Shown piece by piece: positions 10,542 to 19,529 of a DNA stretch of 64,000 nt (within the stretch, counting starts at the first letter, position 1; the number at the start of each line of letters is the position of its first letter). The position numbers and the translations under genes are program-made. A model generated the notes under the pieces. It was not told the DNA's origin, did not search any database, and worked only from the letters and a program-made list of their open reading frames with translations. This stretch comes from Vannielia litorea (GTDB taxonomy: Bacteria > Pseudomonadota > Alphaproteobacteria > Rhodobacterales > Rhodobacteraceae). The DNA is taken from NCBI RefSeq assembly GCF_900142295.1, contig NZ_FSRL01000001.1, positions 2,976,001-3,040,000 of the forward strand, given 5' to 3'.

Positions 10542-11042
10542 CTACTCCGGCGGCTCGGGCGGGTAGCGCAGACGCCGGTGGTCGTCGATCACCCTGACCC
10601 GCCCGTCCCAGCGCCAGAGCACCAGGTTGATGTCGCCCGGCCCGGCACCCGGCGCGAAGCTCCGCACCCGCATCGCGTCATGGCGTTCGGCCAGCCGCGC
10701 CGCGATCTCCTGAACCCGCGCCACGCCGCGCCGGTCGGCCTCGTCGGCCCAATCCGGTTGCGCCAGGTCCTCCGCCGTCACCCCCTCTGCGGCCAGCGCC
10801 GCCGGGTCGGTCGCATCGAGCACCCGCTCCGCCTCGACCTCCAGCGCTACCACCGTCACCGGCATGAAGGTGCCCGCCTGTTGCACCTCCCGCAGCGCGG
10901 TTTCGACAGAGAGCGCCGTGTAGAGGGCAGGCACGCCCGCGCGGTTGAACCGCCCGCCAAACTGCGCCGCCCCTTCGCCCGAGAGCGGCCGGTAGGCCCA
11001 GTAGGGATTGAGTGCCCGGTAAACCGTGCCCGACCAGCGCAT
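10542..11042 (-). CDS. RES-domain toxin (NAD-degrading type)
   Basis: A 166-residue RES-family protein. Members of this family are toxins that degrade NAD+ by phosphorolysis or hydrolysis and so halt growth. The RES signature is visible at the N-terminus: VYRALNPYWA, then GGRFNRAGVPALYTALSVETALREV, with Arg31 and Glu47 in the expected conserved positions. The C-terminal part contains the typical GAGPGDINLVLWRW segment. It starts at the last base of the antitoxin stop codon (TGATG overlap), so the two are translationally coupled in the antitoxin-first order usual for this class. Confidence 0.88.
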   Translation of the reverse strand: MRWSGTVYRALNPYWAYRPLSGEGAAQFGGRFNRAGVPALYTALSVETALREVQQAGTFMPVTVVALEVEAERVLDATDPAALAAEGVTAEDLAQPDWADEADRRGVARVQEIAARLAERHDAMRVRSFAPGAGPGDINLVLWRWDGRVRVIDDHRRLRYPPEPPE

Positions 11043-11392
11043 CAGGCGTGAAGGCCGGCGTCCAGCCTGTCGAGAAAGCGATGCACCGCCTCCGCCCGCC
11101 CGTCCTGCACCAGCCGCATGGCGGTCACGTCGCCGTATCCGCTGAGCGGGGTGGAGCGATACCAGGCATAGGCCAGCAGGTCGGAGCCGAAGCGCGGGCT
11201 GACGCGGGTGAGGATCTCCACCATCTCGCGCAGGCGCTTCTGGGTCTTGGCGGTTCCGGCCCGCGCCTGGCGGGCCACCGCGTCACGGCTCAGCCCGGCC
11301 GTCTGCGCCACCTCTTCAACGGTGGTCAACAGCGTCGCCGCCAGCTTGCCCGGCGCGAACTTGCCATTCTCGGCAATGTCGGCAAAGACCAT
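11042..11392 (-). CDS. Xre/MbcA/ParS-type antitoxin
   Basis: A 116-residue partner of the RES toxin. The first part contains a helix-turn-helix-like region (TTVEEVAQTAGLSRDAVARQ, about residues 24-43). The C-terminal half has the ParS/MbcA toxin-binding pattern, including EMVEILTRVSPRF and the YAWYRSTPLSGYGDVTAMRLVQDGRAEAVHRF stretch (reported here only as a landmark), where a Pro-Leu-x-Gly block is typical. It probably neutralises the toxin and represses the operon. It precedes the toxin with a one-base overlap. The short gap upstream (11393-11466) must hold the promoter. Sequence resemblance to the family is clear, though no structure-level check was possible. Confidence 0.85.
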   Translation of the reverse strand: MVFADIAENGKFAPGKLAATLLTTVEEVAQTAGLSRDAVARQARAGTAKTQKRLREMVEILTRVSPRFGSDLLAYAWYRSTPLSGYGDVTAMRLVQDGRAEAVHRFLDRLDAGLHA

Positions 11393-11466
11393 TTCACCAC
11401 TCCAATTGACGCGAACACCGTCAATATAGGTGACATCGGCCCAAAAAACAACACGCGCGCCGCATC

Positions 11467-12243
11467 CTACTTGTCGCGGAACTGCGGCTCGCGCTTCTCG
11501 AGGAAGGCCTTCATGCCCTCCTTCTGGTCCTCGGTGGCAAACAGCCCGTGGAACAGCCGCCGTTCGAACAGCAGCCCCTCGCGGAGCGGCAGCTCATAGG
11601 CCCGGTTCACCGCCTCCTTGGCAGCCTTCACCGTCAGCGCCGACTTCTCCGCAATCTTCTGGGCGGCACTCATGGCCTCGTCCATCAGCTTCTTGGCGGG
11701 CACCACGCGGCTGACCAGCCCCGAGCGCTCCGCCTCCTCGGCATCCATGAACCGCCCGGTCAGGTGCATGTCCATCGCCTTCGACTTGCCCACGAAATGG
11801 GTCAGCCGCTGGGTGCCGCCGATCCCGGCGATGACGCCCAGGTTGATCTCGGGCTGGCCGAACTTGGCGGTATCGGCGGCGATGATGAAATCGCACATCA
11901 TCGCCAGCTCGCAACCACCGCCCAGCGCATAGCCCGACACGGCGGCGATGATCGGTTTGCGGCAGGCCAGGATCCTGTCGATCTGCGAGCCGAACATGTC
12001 GCCCATGAAGACATCGACAAAATCCTTGTCCGCCATCTCCGAGATATCGGCCCCGGCGGCAAAGGCCTTTTCCGATCCGGTGAGGATGATGCACCGCACG
12101 TTCTTGTCGCCATCGGCCTCGCCAACGGCCTCGGCCAGCTCTCCGATGAGCTGTCCGTTCAGGGCGTTGAGGGCATCGGGGCGGTTGAGGCGGATGAGGC
12201 AAACATGGTCGGCGGTCTCGACGACGATGGTTTCATAGGCCAT
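11467..12243 (-). CDS. Enoyl-CoA hydratase
   Basis: A 258-residue crotonase-fold enzyme that hydrates trans-2-enoyl-CoA in fatty-acid beta-oxidation. It starts [20 protein letters not shown]. It shows the oxyanion-hole segments [11 protein letters not shown] and [14 protein letters not shown]. It also has the catalytic-type glutamate region [20 protein letters not shown]. Length is typical for short-chain enoyl-CoA hydratase (EchA/FadB1 type). The open frame continues upstream to 12507, but the conserved family start is at 12243. It lies downstream of mutM on the same strand, separated by about 65 bp. Confidence 0.95.
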   Translation of the reverse strand: MAYETIVVETADHVCLIRLNRPDALNALNGQLIGELAEAVGEADGDKNVRCIILTGSEKAFAAGADISEMADKDFVDVFMGDMFGSQIDRILACRKPIIAAVSGYALGGGCELAMMCDFIIAADTAKFGQPEINLGVIAGIGGTQRLTHFVGKSKAMDMHLTGRFMDAEEAERSGLVSRVVPAKKLMDEAMSAAQKIAEKSALTVKAAKEAVNRAYELPLREGLLFERRLFHGLFATEDQKEGMKAFLEKREPQFRDK

Positions 12244-12307
12244 GAGGCGGCTGTCCCTTTCGGCTGCCAATTCACCCTTTGTTAGCAGGGTGAGGCAAGG
12301 CTGCAAG

Positions 12308-13159
12308 TTATCTTTGACATGTCCCGCAATAGAAACTCGAGCGTCCCGACTGCACGATCCGGCGGATCGTGCCGCCGCAACCGGGGGTAGAGCATGGGTG
12401 CCCCTCGCGGTCATAGGCCGCAAACCGGTGCTGAAAATATCCAAGCTCGCCAGAGGCTTGCCGATGATCCCGCAGGCTCGACCCGCCGGCCTCGATCGCC
12501 TCGCCAAGAACCTCCCGAATCGCCGGTACGAGCCGCGCCACCCGCGCCGCGCCGATCTTGCCTGCCTTGCGCACCGGCGAAATGCCGGTGCGATGCAGCA
12601 CCTCGCAAACGTAGATGTTGCCCAGCCCTGCCACGATCCGCTGGTCCAGCAGCGCCGCCTTGACCGGCGTGTTCCTGCCCCGGAAGGCCGCCACCAGATG
12701 ATCCTCGTTGAAGCTGTTACCCAGCGGCTCCGGCCCGAGCTCGGCGAGCAGCCGATGCGCCTCGGCCTCGCCCGTGGCCACCAGGTCCATCACCCCGAAC
12801 CGCCGCGCATCGTTGAAGGTGACCCGTGCGCCGCTCGCCATCTCCAGCACCACGTGGTCATGCTTCTCCGGTGCCGGGTGGGCATGGTGAAACAGCCCCA
12901 GCCCCTCGCCGCTCACCCGCATCCGCCCGCTCATGCCGAGGTGAATCAGCAGCGTCTCCCCGCTGTCGAGATCGGCCAGGATGTACTTGCTCCGCCGCCG
13001 CAGCCCCAGCACCCGCTTGCCCGTCAGCCGCTCCGCCATCCCTGGCGGGAACGGCCAGCGCAGCCCCTCCCGGTTGACCCGGGCCTCGGCGATCACGGTG
13101 TTCTCCATGGCGGGCAGCAGGCCGCGGCGCACGGTCTCCACCTCGGGCAGTTCGGGCAT
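12308..13159 (-). CDS. mutM: Formamidopyrimidine-DNA glycosylase
   Basis: A 283-residue base-excision-repair enzyme that removes 8-oxoguanine and cuts the abasic site by beta/delta elimination. The N-terminus [14 protein letters not shown] carries the catalytic Pro2 and Glu3. The helix-two-turn-helix and the C-terminal zinc finger ([16 protein letters not shown], then YCGTC) are both present with four cysteines. Length is normal. On the opposite strand ubiE begins about 860 bp away, an arrangement (mutM near ubiE-ubiB) common in Rhodobacterales. Confidence 0.97.
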   Translation of the reverse strand: MPELPEVETVRRGLLPAMENTVIAEARVNREGLRWPFPPGMAERLTGKRVLGLRRRSKYILADLDSGETLLIHLGMSGRMRVSGEGLGLFHHAHPAPEKHDHVVLEMASGARVTFNDARRFGVMDLVATGEAEAHRLLAELGPEPLGNSFNEDHLVAAFRGRNTPVKAALLDQRIVAGLGNIYVCEVLHRTGISPVRKAGKIGAARVARLVPAIREVLGEAIEAGGSSLRDHRQASGELGYFQHRFAAYDREGHPCSTPGCGGTIRRIVQSGRSSFYCGTCQR

Positions 13160-13220
13160 GTCGGCTCCGGTTCAGATCTCAGGCGCCAAACCTAGCCCCC
13201 CTGCCCGGCCCCGCAAGCCC

Positions 13221-13931
13221 TCAGGCGCGCGCACCGCGCCCGTCGATCACCCCATGCGCGCGGGTCAGGAAGTCGTTCATGCCGGTCAGGTACTTCTGCA
13301 CCCGCATCTTCTTTCCGTCCGCCGCTCTGAGCCGAAACACACCTTGCCCCTCGTCCCTGATATCCACCAGGTCGTGCCAGGCGATCTCCCGGCGAAACTG
13401 GATCAGGCTCTGCGAGACGATCACGTCGCGGTCGTAGCGCATCTCGAAGCTGAAGACATGCGCGATCCCCAGCAGCCCCGCGCCAATGGCCGCTGGCTGC
13501 ACGAAGAGCATCACCTGCGGATCCAGCCCCATGTCCATGAAGAGCAGCGCCGCCACAGCGGCCCCGCCAAGCGCCACGGTCGAAAGGCGCATCCCCCAGG
13601 TCGTGCGCATCACCTTGGTCCCCAGCGAGTCCTCCGCCGCCCGCGCCATGCCACGCGAGGCCAGCGGCGCGATGTCGCGCTGCCCCATGAACTTCGCGCC
13701 CAAAGTCCGCTCCACCCTGCGGCCCGAGGCATCTTTCGGGGCGGTCACGTCTTCCAGCTTGCGGGCCACGGCCCGTGCCGCCATGGCGGGAAGCACGTGG
13801 AACAGCAGGATATACCCGCCGATCAGGAGCAGTATCGCCGCGCAGATGGCCACCAGAAGCCCCGCCACGATCAGCGGGTTCTCCATCACGGCGCTGACCA
13901 GCCACAGTATGGCCTGTTCGTCCTCACTCAC
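13221..13931 (-). CDS. Unknown membrane protein, GTG start
   Basis: A 236-residue protein with no recognised family. The first 60 residues contain a long hydrophobic segment ([20 protein letters not shown] and following). Two more hydrophobic stretches lie near the middle ([18 protein letters not shown], and [14 protein letters not shown]). The C-terminal third ([39 protein letters not shown]) resembles a small beta-rich domain of the bacterial PH type. The GTG at 13931 is chosen because AGGAGGG lies six bases upstream; an ATG at 13952 has no such site. Longer in-frame readings would run through ubiE on the other strand and are not credible. It is divergent from ubiE with an 85-bp gap. Confidence 0.7.
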   Translation of the reverse strand: MSEDEQAILWLVSAVMENPLIVAGLLVAICAAILLLIGGYILLFHVLPAMAARAVARKLEDVTAPKDASGRRVERTLGAKFMGQRDIAPLASRGMARAAEDSLGTKVMRTTWGMRLSTVALGGAAVAALLFMDMGLDPQVMLFVQPAAIGAGLLGIAHVFSFEMRYDRDVIVSQSLIQFRREIAWHDLVDIRDEGQGVFRLRAADGKKMRVQKYLTGMNDFLTRAHGVIDGRGARA

Positions 13932-14016
13932 CCTGCACCCTCCTGCGCGCATCTGGCGCGTTTGTATCCGGTGCGAATTGCCTATATCCGGTTTGCGAAC
14001 AGAATGGGGCAAGCCC

Positions 14017-14769
14017 ATGGCAGACGACCAGAAAACCACGCATTTCGGTTTCTCCGAGGTGCCGGAGGCCGAGAAGGCCGGCAAGGTCCACGGGGTATTC
14101 TCCTCCGTGGCCTCCAAATACGACATCATGAACGACCTGATGAGCGCGGGCATCCACCGCCTCTGGAAGGACGCGATGATGGACTGGCTCGCGCCGCGCC
14201 CCGGCCAGAGGTTGCTCGACGTGGCCGGCGGCACCGGCGACATCGCCTTCCGCTTCCTGCGCCGGGCAGGCGAGGAGGCGAGCGCCACGGTCTGCGACAT
14301 GACCGAGGCCATGCTGGTCGAGGGCCGCAAGCGCGCCGAGGCCGCCGACCTGGCCGACAAGCTCGACTGGGTGGTGGGCGACGCGATGGCCCTGCCCTTC
14401 GACGCGGGCAGCTTCGACACCTACACCATCTCCTTCGGCATCCGGAACGTGACCCGCATCCCCGATGCGCTTTCCGAGGCCTTCCGCGTGCTCCGGCCCG
14501 GCGGGCGGCTCATGGTGCTGGAGTTCTCCCAACTCCCCAACCCGCTGATGCAGAAGGCTTATGACGCCTACTCGTTCAACGTGATTCCCGGCATGGGCAA
14601 ACTGGTGACAGGCGACCGCGACAGCTACCAGTATCTCGTCGAGTCGATCCGCAAGTTCCCGGCGCAGGAGGAGTTCGCCTCGATGATCCGTGCCGCCGGC
14701 TTCGAGCAGGTGAAATACCGCAATCTCAGTCTCGGGGTGGCCGCGCTCCACTCCGGCTGGAAGCTCTGA
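14017..14769 (+). CDS. ubiE: Demethylmenaquinone/2-octaprenyl-1,4-benzoquinol C-methyltransferase
   Basis: A 250-residue SAM-dependent C-methyltransferase of ubiquinone biosynthesis. The start at 14017 ([20 protein letters not shown]) matches the family, whereas the upstream open frame does not. The family-specific [21 protein letters not shown] is followed by the SAM-binding motif [15 protein letters not shown]. Further conserved blocks are [13 protein letters not shown] and the C-terminal [13 protein letters not shown]. ubiB follows after 6 bp in the same direction, so the two are almost certainly co-transcribed. Confidence 0.96.
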   Translation: MADDQKTTHFGFSEVPEAEKAGKVHGVFSSVASKYDIMNDLMSAGIHRLWKDAMMDWLAPRPGQRLLDVAGGTGDIAFRFLRRAGEEASATVCDMTEAMLVEGRKRAEAADLADKLDWVVGDAMALPFDAGSFDTYTISFGIRNVTRIPDALSEAFRVLRPGGRLMVLEFSQLPNPLMQKAYDAYSFNVIPGMGKLVTGDRDSYQYLVESIRKFPAQEEFASMIRAAGFEQVKYRNLSLGVAALHSGWKL

Positions 14770-14775
14770 GGGGCG

Positions 14776-16308
14776 ATGCGCGGGCCGCACAACATCTGGC
14801 GCCTCATCCGCACCGGAGCGACCTTCGAGCGCACCGGCGCGATGGGCGTGGCACTCGAGGCCATGGATGCACCGCGCCCGCTGCGCGTGGCTGCCCGCAT
14901 CCTCGGCTGGCCGTTCAAGTGGCTCGGCCACAAGGGCGACCCGGCCCAGCCGCCCGTCACCCGCGCCCTCACCGCGCTCGGCCCCGCCTATATCAAGTTC
15001 GGCCAGATCCTCTCCACCCGCCCCGATGTGGTCGGCCCCGAGCTCGCCCAGCAGCTCATGGTCTTGCAAGACAAGCTGCCCCCCTTCCCCCGCGCCGAGG
15101 CAATGCGCGTGGTCGAGGCCGAGCTTGGCCAGCCGGTCGAGGCGATGTTCTCCGATTTCTCCGAGCCGGTCGCCGCCGCCTCCATCGCCCAGGTCCACAA
15201 GGCCACCAGCGCGGATGACGGGCGCCAGGTCGCCGTCAAGGTGCTGCGCCCCGGCATCGAGCGCGCCTTCTCCCGCGACATCGACGCCTTCTACTTCGCC
15301 GCCGCCATGATCGAGGCGCTCTCTCCGGCCTCCCGCCGCCTCCGGCCCCGCGACGTGATCGCGCATTTCGAGGGCGTCGTGGCCGGCGAACTCGACATGC
15401 GGCTCGAGACCTCCGCCGCCTCCGAATTCGCCGAGAACACCGAGGGCGACGAGGGCTTCATCGTGCCGCGCCCGTTCTGGCCGCTGTCGTCACGCCACGT
15501 GATGACGCTGGAATGGGCCGAGGGCATCCCGCTCAACGATCTCGCCGCGATCGACGCCGCCGGCCATGACCGCGTGGCCCTCGGCGAGCGGGTGCTCTCG
15601 CTCTTCCTGCGTCACGCCCTGCGGGACGGCCTCTTTCATGCCGACATGCACCAGGGCAATCTCAAGGTCGCGCCCGGCGGCGAGATCATCGCGCTCGACT
15701 TCGGCATCATGGGCCGGATCGACGAATACACCCGCCGCGTCTACGCCGAGATCCTGATGGGCTTCATCCGCAAGGACTACAAGCGCGTGGCCGAGGTGCA
15801 TTTCGAGGCCGGCTATGTGCCCGCCGACCGCGACGTGGACGAGTTCGCACGCGCCCTGCGCGCCGTCGGCGAGCCGATCTTCGGCATGGACGCGACCCAC
15901 ATCTCGATGGCCCGGCTCCTCTCCTACCTCTTCGAGGTGACCGAGCGCTTCGGGATGGAAACCCGCACCGAGTTGATCCTGCTCCAGCGGACGATGGTGG
16001 TGGTCGAGGGCGTGGCCCGCTCGCTGCACCCCAACATCAACATCTGGCAAGCCGCCCGGCCGGTGGTGGAGGACTACGTCAAGCGCAACGTCGGCCCCGC
16101 CGCGCTGCTGCACGACCTGAAGGAAACCGCCCGCGTTGCCATCCGTTTCGGCCCGCGCCTGCCCGCGCTGCTGGAAAGGGCCCTGATCGCCCAGGCCACG
16201 CCTCCTCCGCCCCGTCCCAGCGGCGGCCCGCTCTGGGGCCGTCTCGCCTGGGCCGGCCTCGGCGCGGCTCTGGCCCTCGCAGCGGTTGCGCTGCTGGACA
16301 TGCTCTGA
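14776..16308 (+). CDS. ubiB: UbiB family atypical kinase/ATPase for ubiquinone synthesis
   Basis: A 510-residue member of the UbiB/ADCK (ABC1) family, needed for ubiquinone production and acting at the inner membrane. It shows the hallmark KxGQ motif in AYIKFGQILSTRPD (residues 74-77), the invariant lysine region VAVKVLRPG, and the kinase-like HADMHQGNL and ALDFGIMGR (DFG-like) loops. A C-terminal hydrophobic segment (about residues 487-510, LGAALALAAVALLDML) should anchor it. It follows ubiE by 6 bp. Identification is strong. Confidence 0.95.
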   Translation: MRGPHNIWRLIRTGATFERTGAMGVALEAMDAPRPLRVAARILGWPFKWLGHKGDPAQPPVTRALTALGPAYIKFGQILSTRPDVVGPELAQQLMVLQDKLPPFPRAEAMRVVEAELGQPVEAMFSDFSEPVAAASIAQVHKATSADDGRQVAVKVLRPGIERAFSRDIDAFYFAAAMIEALSPASRRLRPRDVIAHFEGVVAGELDMRLETSAASEFAENTEGDEGFIVPRPFWPLSSRHVMTLEWAEGIPLNDLAAIDAAGHDRVALGERVLSLFLRHALRDGLFHADMHQGNLKVAPGGEIIALDFGIMGRIDEYTRRVYAEILMGFIRKDYKRVAEVHFEAGYVPADRDVDEFARALRAVGEPIFGMDATHISMARLLSYLFEVTERFGMETRTELILLQRTMVVVEGVARSLHPNINIWQAARPVVEDYVKRNVGPAALLHDLKETARVAIRFGPRLPALLERALIAQATPPPPRPSGGPLWGRLAWAGLGAALALAAVALLDML

Positions 16309-16400
16309 ATCCGGCCTCCCGTCGTGCTCCGGCGGCACGAACCTCCCGATTGCCGCGCCGATAGTCCAAGGCGGCGCCAGGCGGGCAGGCGATGCCAGGT

Positions 16401-17084
16401 CTACGGGTCCGGCGCGGGTTCATAGACCACCGGCAGGCGCAGCGCCGTGGCGCTGGAGGCCGGAACCGCGATGCCGCTGTCGAGCAGCAGCACCGTCTCG
16501 CCAGCCTCGATCCTGGCCTCCGCGACGCGGGCATAGACCTGCGCCTCCGCCGTGCCCACCAATTCGCCGTTCCGGTAGCTCTCCACCTCGAAACTGTAGA
16601 TCCCGTCGGCCAGCGGCACTCCGGTCTCATCCGTCCCCTGCCAGACGTGGTAGGGCGCCGTGGTGTCGATCGACAGCCGCTGCCGCTCCACGCCAAAAGC
16701 GTCGCGCACCACGAGCACGCCCGTGTCGGCGCCCTTCGCCACATCCAGCGTCATCTCGACAGGCTGGCCGGTGAAGAGGGCGGGCGCCGTCACCCGGGTC
16801 TCCATGCCGACAAAGCTCGCCATTTCCGCCATGCCGCCCAGGCTCATCTGCGCGCTCAGCCGTTCGAGCAACACGTTGGTGCGCACCTGTTGCTCGACGT
16901 TCGAGAAGGTGGCCAGCTGCACGGCAAAGTCGGCACTGTCCAGCGGGTTCAGCGGGTCCTGGTTCTGGAGCTGGGTCGTCATCATTTTCAGAAAGGTCTC
17001 GAAGTCCGAGTTGATGAACCCCTCGCTTGACTGCGATGTGGTGCCCGAGGTGAGCGTTGCCGCTGTGGCGGATGTGGTTTCCAT
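16401..17084 (-). CDS. flgD: Flagellar hook assembly scaffold protein
   Basis: A 227-residue hook-cap protein that helps hook subunits polymerise and is lost when the hook is complete. The N-terminal region FETFLKMMTTQLQNQDPLNP, then DSADFAVQLATFSNVEQQ, is the FlgD signature. The C-terminal half has the FlgD Ig-like/Tudor composition (TAPYHVWQGTDETGVPLADG, YSFEVESYRNGE). It starts 12 bp after the fliK stop on the same strand. The 92 bp beyond its stop, up to ubiB, hold nothing recognised. Confidence 0.94.
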   Translation of the reverse strand: METTSATAATLTSGTTSQSSEGFINSDFETFLKMMTTQLQNQDPLNPLDSADFAVQLATFSNVEQQVRTNVLLERLSAQMSLGGMAEMASFVGMETRVTAPALFTGQPVEMTLDVAKGADTGVLVVRDAFGVERQRLSIDTTAPYHVWQGTDETGVPLADGIYSFEVESYRNGELVGTAEAQVYARVAEARIEAGETVLLLDSGIAVPASSATALRLPVVYEPAPDP

Positions 17085-17096
17085 CTGTGTCTCCAG

Positions 17097-18668
17097 TCAA
17101 AGCCTGAGGTCGAGCCCGGCATCGCCGAGGCGGAGCATGGGGCGCGGGGCGGTCGCCTCCATCGGGGCCGGGCTGCCGGGGCTGCCATCACCGGCCCAGC
17201 CGAGGCTCCTGCCCTGTGCGCCCGAGCCCCTGTGACGGTCGGCGAATGTCGCATTGCCGCCCAGAAAGCTGAATTGCGCGCCCTCGGCCCCGAGGCGCCG
17301 CATTTCCTGCGCCAGCACGTCGATGTGGCGCCGCAACAGGTCGAGCGTTTCGGGGCGCTCGGCGGCGATCACCACATGCAGGCCGGCCTCCGCGCCGGAG
17401 AACGAGAGTTTCAGCCGTCCCAGTTCCTCGGGATGCAGGCTCAGCTCGATGGGTCCGTCCGGCAGCGGCCGCGCGATCTGGCCGATCTGCACCGCCACTT
17501 GCTGCGCCACCGCCGTCTGACCCGGCGGCGCGGCAGGGCCCGCGGCTTGCGGCGCAACCGTTGCGCCGCGCGGCTCTGTCACGCCCTGGATCGCGGCGAC
17601 CTCGGCCTCGGGCATGGGCACAATCGCCGCAGCACGCGGGGGGGTGGGTGCCGGCGAGGTTGCTGCAGCGGCCCCCTGCGCAGGAGCGGGCTCGGCCTCA
17701 CGGGCTGTTTCCAGGGCATGGGTCGGCGGCCGCGGGCGCGCCTCCGGCGGTGCCATCTCTCGAATGCCTGCGCGTTTCACGGTCTGCGCCCTGTCGGTGC
17801 GCAGCCCGGCGTCGCTCCTGGGCAACATCGGGCCCGGGGCTGCCTTGTCGGGCGGCAGGGCCTGACCCTCCGCCGCGGGCGCGCGAGCCGGGTCGGCCTC
17901 AACGAATCGCAGGGGCGGATCCTCCTGCTCCGGCACGGGCCGCCCGTCCCTGACCACCGGGGGAGCCAGCGTCGGCGAAGCCCCGCCATCCCGCATGCCC
18001 GTCTTCGGAGCGGCCGGCGGTTCAGGTGCGCCGGCCACCGCTTGACCCTGTATCACCGCCTGCGGCGCCCGCCCGGCCTCGGCACGCGCGCGCGGGTCCT
18101 GCTGCCTCCCGGGCATTTCCCCAAGCTCCGGGGCGGGCGGCCGCAGGGAGTTGTCCGGCAGCGGGCCGTCCCGGCTGCGCCCGAGAGCCTCCGCCGCGCC
18201 CGCCGCCGCCGGAGCCACATCCCCCGTCGTCGCCGCCTCGGTCCCCGGCTGCGGCGCAACCTGGGGAGGGGTGGGCAGGAGCCCTGTGGGGGCGGGCTCA
18301 GGCACGAGGTCCTCCCCTTCCGGCGCAAAGGGTGCGTCCGCCGCCTCGAGCGCCCCTTCCGCCTCTTCCGCCTCCAGCAGCGACGGCTCCAGCGGGGTTG
18401 CGCCGGCCAGGTCGTCCGCCCCGTCCTCCGGCCCCGGATCCTCCGGAGCATCCACAACCTCTGGCTCAGCCACCCTCGGGGCGCCTGCCGCATCCGGTGG
18501 AGCCACGACACGCTGGGCCGAGGCGGAGGCGAAGACAGCGGCCCAATCGCCCTCGCCCTGGGCCGGCGCACCGCTTGCCCCGCGCGGATGACCCGCCTGG
18601 TGCACCGGCCTCGCCTGCCCGGTCGACACGGCAAAAGCGGCCAGCTCCGACATCATCGCGTTCTGCAT
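17097..18668 (-). CDS. fliK: Flagellar hook-length control protein (FliK-like)
   Basis: A 523-residue protein with the FliK architecture: a long, low-complexity Pro/Ala/Glu-rich N-terminal region (about residues 1-390), which acts as a molecular ruler in this family, and a compact C-terminal domain. The latter (about residues 400-490) contains IARPLPDGPIELSLHPEELG, RLKLSFSGAEAGLHVVIAA and RRHIDVLAQEMRRLG, a good match to the Flg_hook domain that switches export from hook to filament. flgD follows closely. The N-terminal part is expected to diverge rapidly, so the family call rests on the C-terminus and context. Confidence 0.88.
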   Translation of the reverse strand: MQNAMMSELAAFAVSTGQARPVHQAGHPRGASGAPAQGEGDWAAVFASASAQRVVAPPDAAGAPRVAEPEVVDAPEDPGPEDGADDLAGATPLEPSLLEAEEAEGALEAADAPFAPEGEDLVPEPAPTGLLPTPPQVAPQPGTEAATTGDVAPAAAGAAEALGRSRDGPLPDNSLRPPAPELGEMPGRQQDPRARAEAGRAPQAVIQGQAVAGAPEPPAAPKTGMRDGGASPTLAPPVVRDGRPVPEQEDPPLRFVEADPARAPAAEGQALPPDKAAPGPMLPRSDAGLRTDRAQTVKRAGIREMAPPEARPRPPTHALETAREAEPAPAQGAAAATSPAPTPPRAAAIVPMPEAEVAAIQGVTEPRGATVAPQAAGPAAPPGQTAVAQQVAVQIGQIARPLPDGPIELSLHPEELGRLKLSFSGAEAGLHVVIAAERPETLDLLRRHIDVLAQEMRRLGAEGAQFSFLGGNATFADRHRGSGAQGRSLGWAGDGSPGSPAPMEATAPRPMLRLGDAGLDLRL

Positions 18669-18684
18669 CCCAACCTGATCCTTC

Positions 18685-18700
18685 TGGCAAGTTGCTCGCA
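18685..18700 (+). promoter_or_regulatory. Sigma54-like promoter candidate upstream of flgJ-like gene
   Basis: In the divergent gap between fliK and the flgJ-like gene, TGGCAAG-N4-TCGCA lies on the plus strand with GG (18686) and GC (18698) at the exact -24/-12 spacing. It differs from the sigma54 consensus TGGCACG-N4-TTGCA at two positions. Transcription would begin near 18711, 70 bp before the gene. A weaker CtrA-like pair, TTAC-N7-TTAC, lies at 18717-18731. Some rhodobacterial flagellar systems use sigma54, others CtrA, so only one of the two may be real. Confidence 0.35.
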
Positions 18701-18780
18701 GAATGACCGGCTTTGGTTACCGATCTTTTACCGCTTTCTGCCCTAATGCCTCAAAATCGCCGCAATTCGAAAGGCACCGC

Positions 18781-19056
18781 ATGCCCTCGATTCCCTCCAC
18801 TCCCCCTGCCGCCGTCCCGCCCGATCGCGTCGCGCAGCTGCGCAAGGTCGCGGTCGAGCTCGAGGCGAGCTTCCTGGCCGAGATGCTGGGCCAGGCCGGG
18901 CTTGGCGAAACGCGCGAGGCCTTCGGCGGCGGCGCGGGCGAGGAGGGTTTTGCCTCCTTCCTGCGGCAGGAGCAGGCGCGGGCAATGGCACGCCAGGGCG
19001 GTATCGGCCTGGCAGAACACATCTTTGAAAGTCTGAAGGCGCGAACACATGGCTGA
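18781..19056 (+). CDS. FlgJ-like rod-binding protein
   Basis: A 91-residue protein resembling the N-terminal rod-binding domain of FlgJ, without the peptidoglycan hydrolase domain found in enterobacteria. The typical core is AVELEASFLAEMLGQAGLGE, then EEGFASFLRQEQARAMARQG and a GIGLAEHIFESL ending. Such single-domain forms are usual in alphaproteobacteria. The start at 18781 has AAAGG six to seven bases upstream; an in-frame ATG at 18703 would add residues with no family similarity. It overlaps the next gene by 8 bp, so they form one operon. Confidence 0.85.
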   Translation: MPSIPSTPPAAVPPDRVAQLRKVAVELEASFLAEMLGQAGLGETREAFGGGAGEEGFASFLRQEQARAMARQGGIGLAEHIFESLKARTHG

Positions 19057-19402
19057 CAACATGGAACTCTACGAACGTGCGCAGGCCCTCATGGCGGCCG
19101 AACGCGAGGCTCTCAAGGGGGCCGACTTCGAGCAGCTCGAGGCCCTCTACGAGCAAAAGCACGACCTCCTGAAGGAGATCGAGGCCCGGGCCGACACGCT
19201 GACACGGTCCCAGATCGAGGCCCTGTCGGTGAGCGCGCGCGGCAACGACCGTCTGCTCGATGCCGCGCAGCGCGGGCTCCGCGCCGTGGCCCGCAGGCTG
19301 AGCGAGACCCGGCGCGCCGCCGAGCATCTCGATACCTACACGGACAAGGGCAAACGGCAGGATCTCGGGCCTGTGCGGTCGAGCTTCGAACGTCGCGCCT
19401 GA
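19049..19402 (+). CDS. FlgN-like flagellar export chaperone
   Basis: A 117-residue, highly charged, all-helical protein. It begins MADNMELYERAQALMAAERE and has heptad-like patterns throughout (ALKGADFEQLEALYEQKHDL). The C-terminus (TRRAAEHLDTYTDKGKRQDL) resembles the YDxxG-containing end common in FlgN-type chaperones of hook-filament junction proteins. Its 8-bp overlap with the flgJ-like gene and its place upstream of flagellin support a flagellar role. Family assignment is by composition, size and context, so it remains moderately certain. Confidence 0.7.
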   Translation: MADNMELYERAQALMAAEREALKGADFEQLEALYEQKHDLLKEIEARADTLTRSQIEALSVSARGNDRLLDAAQRGLRAVARRLSETRRAAEHLDTYTDKGKRQDLGPVRSSFERRA

Positions 19403-19529
19403 CCGCGCCTTCCGAACCCTGCCGGCGCGGGCGGGCCTCTTGGCATGCCTGCGCACCGCGGCTGGCCCGCATTTCCGGACAATGAGAGACAAAGTGCTCT
19501 CAAATCAGGACGTTGAGACCGTCACATCT

